DNA from: Hymenobacter rubidus
GTDB taxonomy: Bacteria; Bacteroidota; Bacteroidia; Cytophagales; Hymenobacteraceae
NCBI RefSeq assembly: GCF_016734815.1
Contig: NZ_JAERQF010000031.1
Coordinates: 1-64,000, forward strand
Direction: 5' to 3'
DNA: 64,000 nt
A program made the translations under genes and the position numbers. A model generated the notes under the pieces. The model was not told where the DNA came from and made no database searches. It was given only the letters and a program-made list of their open reading frames with translations. Every line of letters starts with the position of its first letter. Within the stretch, counting starts at the first letter, position 1. Positions 50,247 to 58,555 of the stretch are shown piece by piece.

Positions 50247-51851
50247 TTACACGTCGAACTTAATGCCCTGCGCCAGCGGCAGTTCAGTAGAATAGTTGAT
50301 GGTGTTGGTCTGGCGGCGCATGTACACTTTCCAAGCGTCGGAGCCGGATTCGCGGCCGCCGCCGGTTTCCTTCTCGCCCCCGAAAGCTCCGCCGATTTCG
50401 GCCCCGCTCGTGCCGATGTTCACGTTGGCAATGCCGCAGTCGGAGCCGCTGGCGGCCAGGAAGGCTTCGGCCTCGCGCAGGTTCAGGGTAAAGATGCTGC
50501 TGGACAAGCCTTGGCGCACGTCGTTCTGCAGGTCGATGGCGTTCTGCACCCCGCCGCTGTACTTGATGAGGTACAGAATGGGCGCAAAGGTTTCTTCCTG
50601 CACCGTGTGGTAATGGTTTTCGGCCTCTACCAAGGCGGGCTGCACGTAGTGGCCGCCGTGCAGTTCGGCGCCGCTCAGCACCTGGCCGCCGGTGAGCAGC
50701 GTACCGCCTTCGGCCTGCACCTTCGCCAAAGCATCTTCGAACAGTTTCACCGCGTCGGCATCAATCAGCGGGCCCACCAGCGTGCCTTCCTGCAACGGAT
50801 GGCCAATGGGCAGCTTGGGGTAGATGCTGAGCAGGCGGCTCTTCACCTCCTCAAAAACGCCGTCTTCGATGATGACGCGGCGGGTGCTCGTGCAGCGCTG
50901 CCCGGCCGTGCCCACGGCGCCAAACACGATGGCGCGAATGGCGATGTCGAGGTCGGCATTTTTGGTAACGATAATGGCGTTGTTGCCGCCCAGCTCCAGC
51001 AGGGCGCGGCCCAGGCGGGCGCCTACCACCTCCCCTACTTTGCGGCCCATGCGGGTGCTGCCCGTGGCCGATACCAGCGGCACGCGCTTGTCGGCGGCCA
51101 GGGCTGCTCCAATCTGCGCATCGCCGATAATCAAGTTGAACACGCCTTCGGGAATGTCGTTTTCAGCCAGCACGTCGCGGATGATGTGTTGCACGGCCAC
51201 GGCCGTGAGCGGTGTTTTTTCGGAGGGTTTCCAGATGCACACATCGCCGCACACGGCCGCGAGCATGGCATTCCAGCTCCACACGGCCACCGGAAAGTTA
51301 AAGGCCGAAATGATGCCCACAATGCCCAGGGGCTGGTACTGGTCGTACATGCGGTGCGCCGGGCGTTCCGAGTGCATGGTGAAGCCGTGCAGCTGCCGCG
51401 AAAGGCCCACGGCAAAGTCGCAGATATCAATCATTTCCTGCACTTCGCCCAGGCCTTCCTGCAGAATCTTGCCCATTTCGGCGCTCACCAGCTTGCCCAG
51501 CGGCTCCTTGAACTTGCGCAGCTTGTTGCCAATCTGGCGCACAATTTCGCCGCGCTTGGGGGCCGGCACCAGCCGCCAGGTTTTGAAGGCTTCGGCGGCG
51601 GCCTGCACCACGGTTTCGTAGTCGGCCGGGGTGGCAAACGCCACGCTGGCCATGCGGCGGCCATCGGCGGGCGCGTTCACGGTGCGGCGCTCCGTGTTGG
51701 CGTGGCCGCCCCAGGTGCGGCCGGTGCTGAAAGCAGCATTGTCCGACTCGACGCCGAGCTGGCGCAACACGTCCTGAATGCCGTGCGGGTCGTGGTGCGG
51801 ATGGGCTACGGTAACGTCGGGAGCGGTGGCTTCTTCGAGGGCTTGCTTCAT
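50247..51851 (-). CDS. ALDH7-type aldehyde dehydrogenase (alpha-aminoadipic semialdehyde/P6C dehydrogenase)
   Basis: A 534-residue NAD(P)-dependent dehydrogenase. It has the general ALDH signature with active-site Glu in ELGGNNAI and Cys in GTAGQRCTS, and the C-terminal FGGEKETGGGRESGSDAWK typical of the antiquitin (ALDH7) group. Bacterial members oxidise alpha-aminoadipic semialdehyde, in balance with piperideine-6-carboxylate, in lysine and pipecolate degradation. The N-terminal 30 residues are somewhat longer than in close relatives. It has its own terminator and a TAGATTTG promoter element 38 bp upstream. Confidence 0.9.
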   Translation of the reverse strand: MKQALEEATAPDVTVAHPHHDPHGIQDVLRQLGVESDNAAFSTGRTWGGHANTERRTVNAPADGRRMASVAFATPADYETVVQAAAEAFKTWRLVPAPKRGEIVRQIGNKLRKFKEPLGKLVSAEMGKILQEGLGEVQEMIDICDFAVGLSRQLHGFTMHSERPAHRMYDQYQPLGIVGIISAFNFPVAVWSWNAMLAAVCGDVCIWKPSEKTPLTAVAVQHIIRDVLAENDIPEGVFNLIIGDAQIGAALAADKRVPLVSATGSTRMGRKVGEVVGARLGRALLELGGNNAIIVTKNADLDIAIRAIVFGAVGTAGQRCTSTRRVIIEDGVFEEVKSRLLSIYPKLPIGHPLQEGTLVGPLIDADAVKLFEDALAKVQAEGGTLLTGGQVLSGAELHGGHYVQPALVEAENHYHTVQEETFAPILYLIKYSGGVQNAIDLQNDVRQGLSSSIFTLNLREAEAFLAASGSDCGIANVNIGTSGAEIGGAFGGEKETGGGRESGSDAWKVYMRRQTNTINYSTELPLAQGIKFDV

Positions 51852-51889
51852 GGAGTTTGCGCAGGAAATGGGGTGGGATGATGCACCGG

Positions 51890-51897
51890 CAAATCTA
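51890..51897 (-). promoter_or_regulatory. Candidate -7 element of the ALDH7 gene
   Basis: The minus strand reads TAGATTTG, exact to TAnnTTTG, 38 bp before the ATG at 51851. No TTG is present at the expected distance upstream. Confidence 0.45.
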
Positions 51898-52065
51898 CGG
51901 CTGCTTAGGGAGATGAGCGGGAGGGCCGCTAAGGCAAACGCCTAGCTGCGCGCACCCGAAGGCCCGCCTCTGCTAGCGCGTTCCAGGTGAATGGACTACG
52001 CTTGGCGTAGCGTGCATTGGCCGCGCCCGGCAGGACGTGCTATTTCTCCCTTTAGTGCTCTACGT

Positions 52066-53259
52066 TTACATCACCTTGCGAACCACGGGCTCCTGGGCCA
52101 GGTGGTGCAGGTTGTTGAACACATCGTGGCTGTCGCGGCGCAGGCTGCGCACTTCCTCGTCAGATAATTGCCGCAGCTTGGTTTGGAAATCTTTGTAATA
52201 GGCCACAAATACCGCGAGCTCGGGCACGCGGTTTTCGTAGGGCACCATGTTCTCGAGCACGTCGCCGAAAAGCTGCGGGCTGTGCGTGGTCACAAAAAAC
52301 TGATTTTCCTGCTGCGTGGCAATACGCTCGGCCAGTTGCGCTACATAAATCGGATACGAATGCGCTTCCGGCTCTTCCAGCAGAATCACCGCTTGGTGGT
52401 TCGATTCCATGGCCGCCAAGTGAAACCCATAACGCTGCAAGGTATCGCCGCTGCTGGAATACGGATAAGCGAAACTCAGGCCGTCCAGCTCTTTCATCAC
52501 CTCAAAGCGACCAGCGTCGGGGCGCACGCGCATGCGCAGGTTGTGGTCGGCAAAAAGCGTGGCAAATTCCTGGCGTAAGTCGGCGTTGTTTTCCAATACC
52601 TGCACCAGGTTGTTGCCGTGGGGCGGGCGCAGCGATGCTTCGGCGTAGCGGCGGTTGAGCGGGCCTTTGCGCTTGAAGCTGTAGGGCTTCACCGCGCGGG
52701 GTTGCCAGGCTGGAGTAGAAGTAAGGTAGTGGCCGCCTTCGCCGGGCTGGTCCATTTTGCCTTCCCGGTCTATTTCGGTATACAGAAACCCCGGCTCCGG
52801 CAAGGGGCCCGCGGCGACCAGGTGGTCGTGGAGGCGGTGCAGCAGTTGGGCATCGTCGCCGTTGCGGGTTTTGCTGCGCCCTTCCAGCAGCGGCAGTCCC
52901 AGTTGGGCCCGCAACAGCCGGTAAGCGGCCTGGCTGAACACACCGTATTGGAAACGCTTGTCGTGGCCAGTTCCTGCCCGCCCCAGCAAACACACGTCGC
53001 GGTCGGTTTCGATGCGAATCGGGTTGGTCATCAGGCTGTCGTGAAAAAGCTGCGACGGCTTCTCGTAGCGGATGAAGCTGCGCATAAACTTTTTCTTGTG
53101 CTCGTACGGCAAGCTGCCCAACAAGCACATGGCTTCCAGCACAGTCGATTTTCCCACATTGGGCTGGCCAATGATGAGATTAACCCGCCGCGGGTGCAGC
53201 ACGGCGCTTCTAATCGACTTAAAATTCTGAATATATAAAGTGTTGATTACGTTTTCCAT
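52066..53259 (-). CDS. AAA family ATPase (OLD/RecF-like, no TOPRIM)
   Basis: A 397-residue P-loop protein. The N-terminus is the RecF/SMC type (IQNFKSIRSAVLHPRRVNL) with Walker A GQPNVGKST near residue 30; Walker B and signature region appear near 300 (AVILLEEPEAHSYP), followed by FFVTTHSPQLF. This is the AAA_15/AAA_21 pattern of ABC-ATPase-like proteins related to OLD nucleases, but the C-terminal TOPRIM nuclease domain is missing. Such proteins are often found in defence or DNA repair contexts, alone or with a partner; no partner gene is seen here. ATG at 53259 is chosen as the family begins MENVINTLYI. Confidence 0.85.
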   Translation of the reverse strand: MENVINTLYIQNFKSIRSAVLHPRRVNLIIGQPNVGKSTVLEAMCLLGSLPYEHKKKFMRSFIRYEKPSQLFHDSLMTNPIRIETDRDVCLLGRAGTGHDKRFQYGVFSQAAYRLLRAQLGLPLLEGRSKTRNGDDAQLLHRLHDHLVAAGPLPEPGFLYTEIDREGKMDQPGEGGHYLTSTPAWQPRAVKPYSFKRKGPLNRRYAEASLRPPHGNNLVQVLENNADLRQEFATLFADHNLRMRVRPDAGRFEVMKELDGLSFAYPYSSSGDTLQRYGFHLAAMESNHQAVILLEEPEAHSYPIYVAQLAERIATQQENQFFVTTHSPQLFGDVLENMVPYENRVPELAVFVAYYKDFQTKLRQLSDEEVRSLRRDSHDVFNNLHHLAQEPVVRKVM

Positions 53260-53578
53260 GCACGGGTGGAAGCAGAACAAAACCGGAGCGGCCGCCGGCC
53301 AAACCGTAAGATACAACCTCCCGGCTTGGGATACTCACTTACGAGAAAAACCGCGAACTGGCCTTAAAGATGGGGCCGATTTCACCGCATTTCAAACTTT
53401 TTTTGCCTGACTCTCAATCCCCTATTTGCACTTTACCGGTGTCGCGGACTTCCATTCGCAAGGTATCAAAATGCCCCGTGCATTAGTCCCAAATTGAGAG
53501 AAAAAAAGCCCCTTGGTATCAGGCAAAAAAAAAGCCCCAGCCGAAGCGGCAAGGGCTTCTTTTCAACTAAAAATCTTA
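53260..53578. other. Gene-free region with HtrA terminator
   Basis: 319 bp with no gene. It probably holds the promoter of the AAA ATPase, though no good TAnnTTTG was found. At 53527-53563 a hairpin (AAAAGCCC / GGGCTTCTTTT with inner GCC/GGC pairing) lies 16 bp downstream of the minus-strand htrA gene and is likely its terminator. Confidence 0.6.
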
Positions 53579-55081
53579 TTACTCCTGGCCAATGGGATAA
53601 TAGGCTTTGCGGCCATCGGGGTAAACCCCTTCCACCAAAGCGCCCGAACTTTCACGCGCCTGGTCCAAATAGTTTTTCACGTCGGCGGGCTTGGTCACCT
53701 GATGCTTGTCGATGCGGGTGATGATGAAGCCATCGGCCATGCCCGTTTCGCGGAAATTGCTTTCCTTGATGCCGCTGATTTTGGCGCCGCCTTCCAAGCC
53801 CAATTTGGCCAGGTCGCGTGCCGGTACAGCCGCAACGGTCGCGCCCTCGTACTTGATGGACGCCGCGGCCGCATCCTCCCGCACCACGCCCGTGGTGCCG
53901 GTGGCGTTGCGCAAGGTAGCCTCCGTCGTGCTGGCCGAACCGCCCCGCAGGTAGCTTACTTTAATCTTATCGCCGGGGCGGAAGCGGGCCACCTGCTCCT
54001 GAAGTTGCGAGGAGGTGTTTACGGCCACGCCGTTGATTTGGGTGATGATGTCGCCCATTTTCAGGCCGGCCTGGGCAGCGGCGCTGCCTTCGGTGAGGCC
54101 CTGCACATACACGCCGTTCAGGGTGTTGAGCTTCTTCTCGGAGGCCAGCTTGGCGTCGACTTCCTGAATCTGCACACCGAGCAGCGCCCGCTGTACCACT
54201 TTGTATTTCAGCAGGTCATCCACCACTTTGCTGGCCAGCGAGCTGGGAATGGCGAAAGCGTAGCCCTCGAACGAGCCGGTGTGCGAGGCAATGGCCGAAT
54301 TGATGCCAATCAGGTCGCCGTTGAGGTTGACGAGGGCGCCGCCCGAGTTGCCGGGGTTCACCACGGCATCGGTCTGAATGAACGACTCGATGCCCATGTT
54401 GTCCTTGCGACGTAGGATGTCAATGTTCCGGCCCTTGGCCGAGATAATGCCGGCCGTCACGGTCGAGTTCAGGTTGAAGGGGTTGCCCACGGCGAGCACC
54501 CACTGGCCCACTTTCACGTCGTCGGAGTTGCCGTACTTCACGAAGGGCAGGTTGTCGGCCTTCACTTTCAGCACGGCCAGGTCGGTATTGGGGTCGGCGC
54601 CCACCAGCTCGGCCTCGAACTTGCGCTTGTCGTCGAGCACCACTTCAATTTTGGAGGCTTTGTCGATGACGTGGTTGTTGGTGACGATGTAGCCGTTGGC
54701 GGCAATGATGACGCCGGAGCCGGAGCCCTGGCCGCCGCCCTGCGGCTGCTGGCCCTTAAACTGGTCGAACTGGTCGCCAAAAAACTGGCGCAGGAAGGGG
54801 TCCATCTGCATCTGGCGCTGGTCCACGGCCGGCGCGGCGTATTCGGTCATGACGTGCACCACGGCCGGGGTTACGGCGGCGGCGGCGGCCACGAAGTTCA
54901 GGCCTTCGGGCACGGTGTAGGGGCTGCTCCGCATCTCGGAAGTGTAACGCACCTGGGGGTCGGCGGCTACCGCCTGCTGCACTGAGGGAGCAGGTTCCAG
55001 CAGCTTGTACCCCCCCACGGCCACGCCGCCGCCCAAAATGGCGGAACCGAGCAGGCCGAGCATCATTTGTTTTGCTTGCAT
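53579..55081 (-). CDS. degP: Do/HtrA family serine protease
   Basis: A 500-residue periplasmic protease and chaperone. The N-terminal hydrophobic segment (residues 5-28) is followed by the protease domain with His near 136 in TNNHVID, Asp near 165 in NTDLAVLKV and Ser near 246 in GNSGGALV, then two PDZ domains (about 295-385 and 410-495). Its role is removal of misfolded envelope proteins. The neighbouring gene encodes the small heat-shock chaperone Hsp20, on the same strand but split off by a very strong terminator. Confidence 0.95.
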   Translation of the reverse strand: MQAKQMMLGLLGSAILGGGVAVGGYKLLEPAPSVQQAVAADPQVRYTSEMRSSPYTVPEGLNFVAAAAAVTPAVVHVMTEYAAPAVDQRQMQMDPFLRQFFGDQFDQFKGQQPQGGGQGSGSGVIIAANGYIVTNNHVIDKASKIEVVLDDKRKFEAELVGADPNTDLAVLKVKADNLPFVKYGNSDDVKVGQWVLAVGNPFNLNSTVTAGIISAKGRNIDILRRKDNMGIESFIQTDAVVNPGNSGGALVNLNGDLIGINSAIASHTGSFEGYAFAIPSSLASKVVDDLLKYKVVQRALLGVQIQEVDAKLASEKKLNTLNGVYVQGLTEGSAAAQAGLKMGDIITQINGVAVNTSSQLQEQVARFRPGDKIKVSYLRGGSASTTEATLRNATGTTGVVREDAAAASIKYEGATVAAVPARDLAKLGLEGGAKISGIKESNFRETGMADGFIITRIDKHQVTKPADVKNYLDQARESSGALVEGVYPDGRKAYYPIGQE

Positions 55082-55263
55082 GGGTAAGGGAAAATGAAAA
55101 AAGTGGAGTGGGTGATTGAAGAGCCTAATTTACGATTTCGAGCATGAAAACCGGATGAGTCGGGGCCGGTTTTTACGCTAACGCTCGAAAGATTCGCTTT
55201 CGCATCTAAAGGTTGCTTTTAGCAGAAAATGGGCCAAGGGAAGCGGTGCGTACAGGCAACAAC

Positions 55264-55311
55264 CGATTCTGCAAAAAAGGCACCCGTCAGGGTGCCTTTT
55301 TTGCAGAATCG
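55264..55311. terminator. Very strong intrinsic terminator after hsp20
   Basis: A 22-bp perfect stem (CGATTCTGCAAAAAAGGCAC, then CC) with tetraloop GTCA, 8 bp after the stop of the minus-strand hsp20 gene. A and T runs are inside the stem, so it works in both directions. It isolates htrA from read-through. Confidence 0.92.
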
Positions 55312-55318
55312 TCCGGTA

Positions 55319-55840
55319 TTAGCGGACTTCGATGTGTTGTTTCGTCACTTTTTCCGTGTCGAAGGGCAGCGTCACGCGCAGGATGCCGTCGGTCAGCTCG
55401 GCGCCGATGGCTTTCACGTTCACCGTTTCGGGCAGGCGGAAGCTGCGGGTGAAGGCGCCGTAATTGGTTTCGAGGCGGCGGAACTTGGGCGCAGCCGGCG
55501 CTTCGGGGGCTACCACGGCCGGCTTGTTTTCATCGGTCGGGTTGGCTTCGGTGGCCGTAGCAGCGGCTTCTTTGGCGGCAGCGGCCGGGTTGGGGCGCTC
55601 GCCGGATATCACTAGCTGGCCATCGAGGAATTCGATGTTGACGGCTTCTTTTTTCACGCCGGGCAGCGCCAGGTGCAACTCAAAGCCACTGGCCGTTTCG
55701 AGAATGTCGGCAGCGGGCGTGAAAGCGGGGGTGGGTTGGGTGGTAGCGGTTTGCGGCTCGTGCAGCATGTCGGCGAGCATGGCGCTCAACGCACGGCTGG
55801 GACGCAGGGAAGGACGGGTGTTATACAGCAGAGTTGCCAT
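55319..55840 (-). CDS. Hsp20/alpha-crystallin small heat-shock protein
   Basis: A 173-residue chaperone that holds unfolded proteins. The alpha-crystallin domain starts near residue 48 (ASGFELHLALPGVKKEAVNI, then LVISGER) and resumes with YGAFTRSFRLPE and AELTDGILRVTLPF, ending in the HIEV tail. Between GER and the RxExxYG motif there is an Ala/Glu/Pro-rich insert of about 35 residues (PNPAAAAKEAAATATEANPT and on), where most family members have about ten. The insert lies in the region of the loop that makes dimer contacts. ATG start is supported by the MATLLYNTRP N-terminus. Confidence 0.92.
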   Translation of the reverse strand: MATLLYNTRPSLRPSRALSAMLADMLHEPQTATTQPTPAFTPAADILETASGFELHLALPGVKKEAVNIEFLDGQLVISGERPNPAAAAKEAAATATEANPTDENKPAVVAPEAPAAPKFRRLETNYGAFTRSFRLPETVNVKAIGAELTDGILRVTLPFDTEKVTKQHIEVR

Positions 55841-55941
55841 TGGTATTAAATAATTAAGAGTTTGTGTGAAAGGGGTGCTGCCGAGTGGCGCACACTGGCT
55901 TTCCTTAAATTCTATACCAATCCATTACGAGGGCTTTTTAC

Positions 55942-55956
55942 AAGACAAATTGTCTT
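55942..55956. promoter_or_regulatory. 15-bp palindrome upstream of hsp20
   Basis: AAGACAA-A-TTGTCTT is a perfect inverted repeat with a single central base, about 100 bp upstream of the hsp20 start in AT-rich DNA. It could be an operator. The 258 bp around it (55841-56098) hold no convincing gene; an open frame at 55866-56102 begins with GTG and has no recognisable sequence. Confidence 0.35.
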
Positions 55957-56098
55957 ATTTTACTGAATTTAGCAAACATGCGTCGACAAGCACAACTATA
56001 AATATGTCATTCAAGAGCCATAGAAGCACTATTCAGATATCCGCGCAAACTGAAAATTTGTCAGCAAGCGTGGACGGGGCTACTAGTGGCGGCCCCTG

Positions 56099-56905
56099 TT
56101 AGTGTTGCGTGGGCAATGGCTGGCGGTCGTTGGCAGTGTGCCATTGCAGTAGCGTGAAGCGGATATCAAGCCCCAGCACTGGAGTTACCAGATTCACGCG
56201 GGCGGCGGGAATGATGCCGTTGGAACCGCTCTGCTCCAGGGCGAAGTAGTAGGCAGTTTGGTAGGCAAACCACGGCGTTATATCGAATTCGGGCGCTAGC
56301 CGAAGGCCCAGTTCACCGCGCAGACTGGTGAATTGGATGGTGCGCTCTTTGGTGTCGGTATCCGATTTGAGCAGGCGCACGTGCGAGTCGGCCTGGTAGC
56401 TGAGGCGCGGACGCAGGCCGAAATCGCCGAGAGCAATTAGCTTTTCTAGGTCTACGCGCAAGCGGGCATTGGTCTGGGCCAGCGCGTACTTATCGCCCGG
56501 AAGTGTGCGTTCCAAGCTCAGGCGCTGCCCAAACGTGAGCGGCCCAATGGCACTGCGGTGGCGGACCAGCACCTCAGGCAGCACCACGTAGCTGCCGTAG
56601 CCCGAGTAGTAGCCCAACGTGCCGCCCAGGCTCCAGTGCTCGTTCCAGAAATGCTCGTAACCGGCAGTCACACGCCGCTCATCGAAGCCCAGGAAGCGGT
56701 TGGGGTTGGAGTAGCGACTGTCGTTATAATCGGTGTTGTTTTGGCCGCGCACCGCCAGCAGCAGGTAGTCGTGGCCGGGCAGGGCCAGCTCAGCCTGCGC
56801 TTCGGGCCACAGCTGCAAGCCGTAGACTGCGCGACGGGTTTGGGCAGCGGCCGGGTTTGCCAGCAGGAAGGACAGGAATAAAAAGCAGGGCAGGCTTCGT
56901 TTCAT
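56099..56905 (-). CDS. DUF2490-like outer membrane beta-barrel protein
   Basis: A 268-residue exported protein with a signal peptide (MKRSLPCFLFLSFLLANPAA AAQ region) and a body of alternating strands with aromatic girdles, resembling the DUF2490 outer-membrane family: WPEAQAELALPG near the start, GFDERRVTAGYEHFW, LRPRLSYQAD and DIRFTLLQW at the end. The role is unknown; DUF2490 proteins are predicted to be small porin-like barrels. It stands alone; downstream 3' sequence has no obvious terminator. The start at 56905 begins the signal peptide. Confidence 0.7.
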   Translation of the reverse strand: MKRSLPCFLFLSFLLANPAAAQTRRAVYGLQLWPEAQAELALPGHDYLLLAVRGQNNTDYNDSRYSNPNRFLGFDERRVTAGYEHFWNEHWSLGGTLGYYSGYGSYVVLPEVLVRHRSAIGPLTFGQRLSLERTLPGDKYALAQTNARLRVDLEKLIALGDFGLRPRLSYQADSHVRLLKSDTDTKERTIQFTSLRGELGLRLAPEFDITPWFAYQTAYYFALEQSGSNGIIPAARVNLVTPVLGLDIRFTLLQWHTANDRQPLPTQH

Positions 56906-56990
56906 GGCAGGTAAAAAAGGACAGATTCCGTGGTATTGGGACAGCCCTATTGTGGAATCGCAGTGGCTAGTAGCCCAACTTTTTGCCGTT

Positions 56991-57093
56991 TGTCATCTGA
57001 GCCTGCGAAGAACCTGCTCACGCTTGCGGCGACTGATTTACTGCAAACTGTTTGTTCTTCGGGGAGAAGGCCCTTCGCAGGCTCAGGATGACA
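56991..57093. repeat. Family A-related inverted repeat
   Basis: Arms TGTCATCTGAGCCTGCGAAG and CTTCGCAGGCTCAGGATGAC pair with small bulges. It differs from other family A copies by a CTGC core. It lies in the 338-bp gap (56906-57243) between the outer-membrane gene and the M20 gene, together with the family B element; nothing else is seen there. Confidence 0.75.
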
Positions 57094-57138
57094 GCTTTGA
57101 GGAATTGCGAACGACTTCATCAGCTACTGTGAGGACTT

Positions 57139-57230
57139 ACAATGAAGCTGTTTGGGAAGGGTGCCGTTTGCCGGTCCGACGCCTACGGCGTCGGACCGGG
57201 CGGAACCGTCTTTCTAAACAGCTTCATTGT
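57139..57230. repeat. Family B MITE-like element, copy 2
   Basis: A 92-bp element bounded by a 15-bp perfect inverted repeat (ACAATGAAGCTGTTT / AAACAGCTTCATTGT), with an internal 13-bp hairpin (CCGGTCCGACGCC / GGCGTCGGACCGG). The end sequences match copy 1 at 25825-25977, in inverted order. It carries no gene. The shared ends and differing interior suggest a short non-autonomous mobile element. Confidence 0.78.
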
Positions 57231-57243
57231 CTGCGCTACGGGC

Positions 57244-58431
57244 TTATTGCCCCAACTCCTTGATGGCCAGCCACGCCATCAGGCCCGGCCCGGTGGCTAG
57301 GGCTTGCTCGTCGATGTCAAACGTGGGCGTGTGCACGGACGAGGCAAACCGGCCATCCTCGTGCCGGGTGCCGAGGCGGTAGAAGCAGGCCGGCGCGGCT
57401 TGCGAGAAGTAGGCGAAATCCTCGGCGGCCATCCACTGGTCGAGCTCCACCACGTTTTCGGGGCCGAGGTATTCTTCGGCGGCGGCGCGCACGCGGGCCG
57501 TGAGGGTGGGCTCGTTTTCGAGGTAGGGGTAGCCGTGGCGAATTTCCAGCTCGCACACCGCGCCCATGCTTTCGGCCAGGCCCTCGCACAGGCGGCGCAG
57601 GTGCTGGTGGGCCTCGGCGCGCCACTCCTCGTTGAGGGTGCGGAAGGTACCTTCGATGTACACTTCGTTGGGGATGACGTTGGTGGCGCCGTTGGCGATG
57701 ACCTTGCCAAAGCTGAGTACAGAGGGAATTTTGGGACTGGCGCGGCGGCTCACAATCTGCTGGGCCGCCACGATGATGTGGGCGGCCACCAATACGGGGT
57801 CGAGGTTCATTTCGGGCATGGCGCCGTGGCCGCCTTTGCCCCGAATGGTGAGATAAAGCTCGTCGGTGCTGGCCATGTAGCGGCCGGGGCGCAGGCCGAT
57901 TTTGCCGGCCGGCAGGTGCGGAAAAACGTGCTGGCCGAGCACGTTGCTCACGGCCGGGTTTTCCAGCACGCCTTCCTTAATCATAAGCGACGCGCCACCG
58001 GGCAGGCGCTCCTCGCCGGGCTGAAACATGAGCTTGACGGTGCCTTTGAACTCGCTTTTCAGCCCGGCCAGGATGCGGGCCGCGCCCAGCAGCGAAGCCG
58101 TGTGCACGTCGTGCCCGCAGGCGTGCATCACGCCGGGGTTGGTCGATTTATAAGGGATGTCGCTGGTTTCCGTGATGGGCAGCGCGTCCATGTCGGCCCG
58201 CAGGGCAATGGTGGGGCCGCCGGGCTGGCCTTCGATGAGGGCCACCACGCCGGTGTTGGCAAGGGGCTGCGGCGCGAGTCCCAGCTTTTCCAATTCCTTC
58301 GTCACAAAGGCAGCCGTGTTCACTTCCTCAAACGACAGCTCGGGGTGGGCGTGCAGGTGGCGGCGAATGGCCACGGTATCGGCCGCATGCTGGGCAGCGA
58401 GGCGCTGGATACGGGGAATGAGTTCAGTCAT
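57244..58431 (-). CDS. M20 family amidohydrolase/carboxypeptidase
   Basis: A 395-residue zinc hydrolase of the N-acyl-amino-acid amidohydrolase (M20D) type. The metal site includes ADMDALPI (residue about 87-95) and HACGHDVHTASLLG near 107-121; the dimerisation domain holds GKGGHGAMPE near 203, and the C-terminal part has AAEDFAYFS. It removes acyl groups or cleaves peptides from modified amino acids, probably in the cytoplasm. ATG at 58431 (MTELIPRIQR) is chosen; upstream frame is repeat DNA. It is the downstream gene of the deoC/SPOR group, with a repeat in between. Confidence 0.93.
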   Translation of the reverse strand: MTELIPRIQRLAAQHAADTVAIRRHLHAHPELSFEEVNTAAFVTKELEKLGLAPQPLANTGVVALIEGQPGGPTIALRADMDALPITETSDIPYKSTNPGVMHACGHDVHTASLLGAARILAGLKSEFKGTVKLMFQPGEERLPGGASLMIKEGVLENPAVSNVLGQHVFPHLPAGKIGLRPGRYMASTDELYLTIRGKGGHGAMPEMNLDPVLVAAHIIVAAQQIVSRRASPKIPSVLSFGKVIANGATNVIPNEVYIEGTFRTLNEEWRAEAHQHLRRLCEGLAESMGAVCELEIRHGYPYLENEPTLTARVRAAAEEYLGPENVVELDQWMAAEDFAYFSQAAPACFYRLGTRHEDGRFASSVHTPTFDIDEQALATGPGLMAWLAIKELGQ

Positions 58432-58445
58432 AGGATAGTCAGAAC

Positions 58446-58535
58446 GTCCTGCTGAGCAAAGTCGAAACATCTCTACTGCGAAACTAAAGTTGATTAGTGC
58501 TGCGGTAGAGATGCTTCGACTTCGCTCAGCAGGAC
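58446..58535. repeat. Family A inverted repeat at the M20 gene 5' end
   Basis: Arms GTCCTGCTGAGC (then AAAGTCGAAACATCTCTAC) and GTAGAGATGCTTCGAC (then TTCGCTCAGCAGGAC) lie 14 bp upstream of the M20 ATG. It sits between the SPOR-like gene and the M20 gene, both on the minus strand, and may end the upstream transcript. Confidence 0.8.
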
Positions 58536-58555
58536 TGCCTTTCGGTTTTCTTGCG

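Noticed and set aside
50511-51881. Plus-strand frame opposite the ALDH7 gene
   Set aside because: Antisense shadow with His/Gly/Val bias and no motif.
55866-56102. 78-residue open frame on the plus strand
   Set aside because: It starts with GTG, has no recognisable sequence or promoter, and runs through AT-rich promoter DNA of hsp20.
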